A DNA stretch of 64,000 bases from Roseivivax jejudonensis (lineage in GTDB: Bacteria; Pseudomonadota; Alphaproteobacteria; Rhodobacterales; Rhodobacteraceae), in contig NZ_FWFK01000003.1 in NCBI RefSeq assembly GCF_900172265.1, positions 1-64,000 on the forward strand. Direction: 5' to 3'. The notes under the pieces were generated by a model that saw only the letters and a list, made by a program, of their open reading frames with translations, did no database searches and had not been told where the DNA came from. Below, piece by piece: positions 63,863 through 64,000 of this stretch. The translations under genes and the position numbers were made by a program. Each line of letters begins with the position of its first letter. Position 1 is the first letter of the stretch.

Positions 63863-64000
63863 TTGCCCTCTTCGGCGTCGTAGAGATTGATCGGCTGCGC
63901 CGGCATGATGGTCGAGATCGCGTGCTTGTACACCAGCTGCGACTGTCCGTCGCGGCGCAGAAGCACGCAGAAATTGTCGAACCAGGTAATCACACCCTGC
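63859..64000 (-). CDS. hfq: RNA chaperone Hfq, C-terminal part (5' end outside window)
   Basis: The frame reads [18 protein letters not shown], then [19 protein letters not shown] and ends at NLYDAEEGN. This is the Sm2 half of Hfq with the YKHAIST motif that lines the uridine-binding pore. The start lies beyond the window end. The stop overlaps the hflX TTG by 4 bp. Hfq matches small RNAs with their targets. Confidence 0.95.
   Translation of the reverse strand, partial: QGVITWFDNFCVLLRRDGQSQLVYKHAISTIMPAQPINLYDAEEGN

Overview
The window comes from a high-GC alphaproteobacterium, most likely a Rhodobacterales (Roseobacter/Paracoccus-type) chromosome. The evidence is the complete beta-hydroxyaspartate cycle cluster (bhcRABCD), a Paracoccus-type F1-ATPase zeta inhibitor, two adenosylcobalamin-dependent ribonucleotide reductases, a DctBD pair, an EnvZ-type kinase and very GC-rich codon use. 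Most of the sequence is ordinary chromosome; the clearest accessory piece is at the left edge.

Layout. 1-2.4 kb: the right end of an IS3-family element abuts a TniQ/TnsD-like gene, followed by two near-identical direct repeats that may mark a transposon end beside the 3' end of a class II RNR. 2.4-9.1 kb: the shorter class II RNR, a DUF1489 gene, a YghU-type GSH oxidoreductase, a choline-binding protein, an orphan AAA+ ATPase and tRNA-Met. 9.6-14.4 kb: a guanidine-I (ykkC) riboswitch followed by an ABC transporter, an N-terminally extended ureohydrolase of the guanidine hydrolase type and a His-rich small protein. 14.4-21.8 kb: a TauE/SafE permease, the 1218-residue class II RNR with NrdR-box-like sites upstream, tRNA-Pro, DUF192, a tandem cold-shock protein and pdxH. 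21.8-27 kb: fabI, a LysE-type exporter, xanthine phosphoribosyltransferase, an aminotransferase and a PpiD-like chaperone. 27-39.2 kb: dctBD, purQ/purS/purC, the ATPase zeta subunit, a LuxR-type regulator + FIST protein + PAS hybrid kinase set resembling NosP/NahK, an EnvZ-type kinase, a metallo-beta-lactamase-fold hydrolase and tRNA-Asn.

39.6-53 kb is a metabolic island. A ureidoglycine aminohydrolase, ureidoglycolate lyase, PuuE-UraD fusion, UraH, membrane urate hydroxylase PuuD, a purine permease and a deaminase degrade urate towards glyoxylate and urea. The adjoining bhcABCD genes convert glyoxylate (with glycine and NADH) into aspartate and oxaloacetate. The one step not encoded here is allantoate amidohydrolase. 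53.4-64 kb: an SbcCD/YhaON-like nuclease-ATPase pair, an SDR, a DAO-family FAD oxidoreductase, a rhodanese, katG, an SH3-like secreted protein, hflX and the 3' end of hfq.

The strongest biological stories are (1) riboswitch-controlled guanidine uptake and hydrolysis with a His-rich candidate metal-delivery protein, (2) urate catabolism placed directly beside glyoxylate assimilation by the beta-hydroxyaspartate cycle, and (3) a TniQ remnant beside the nrdJ 3' end, resembling the way Tn7 sits beside glmS.
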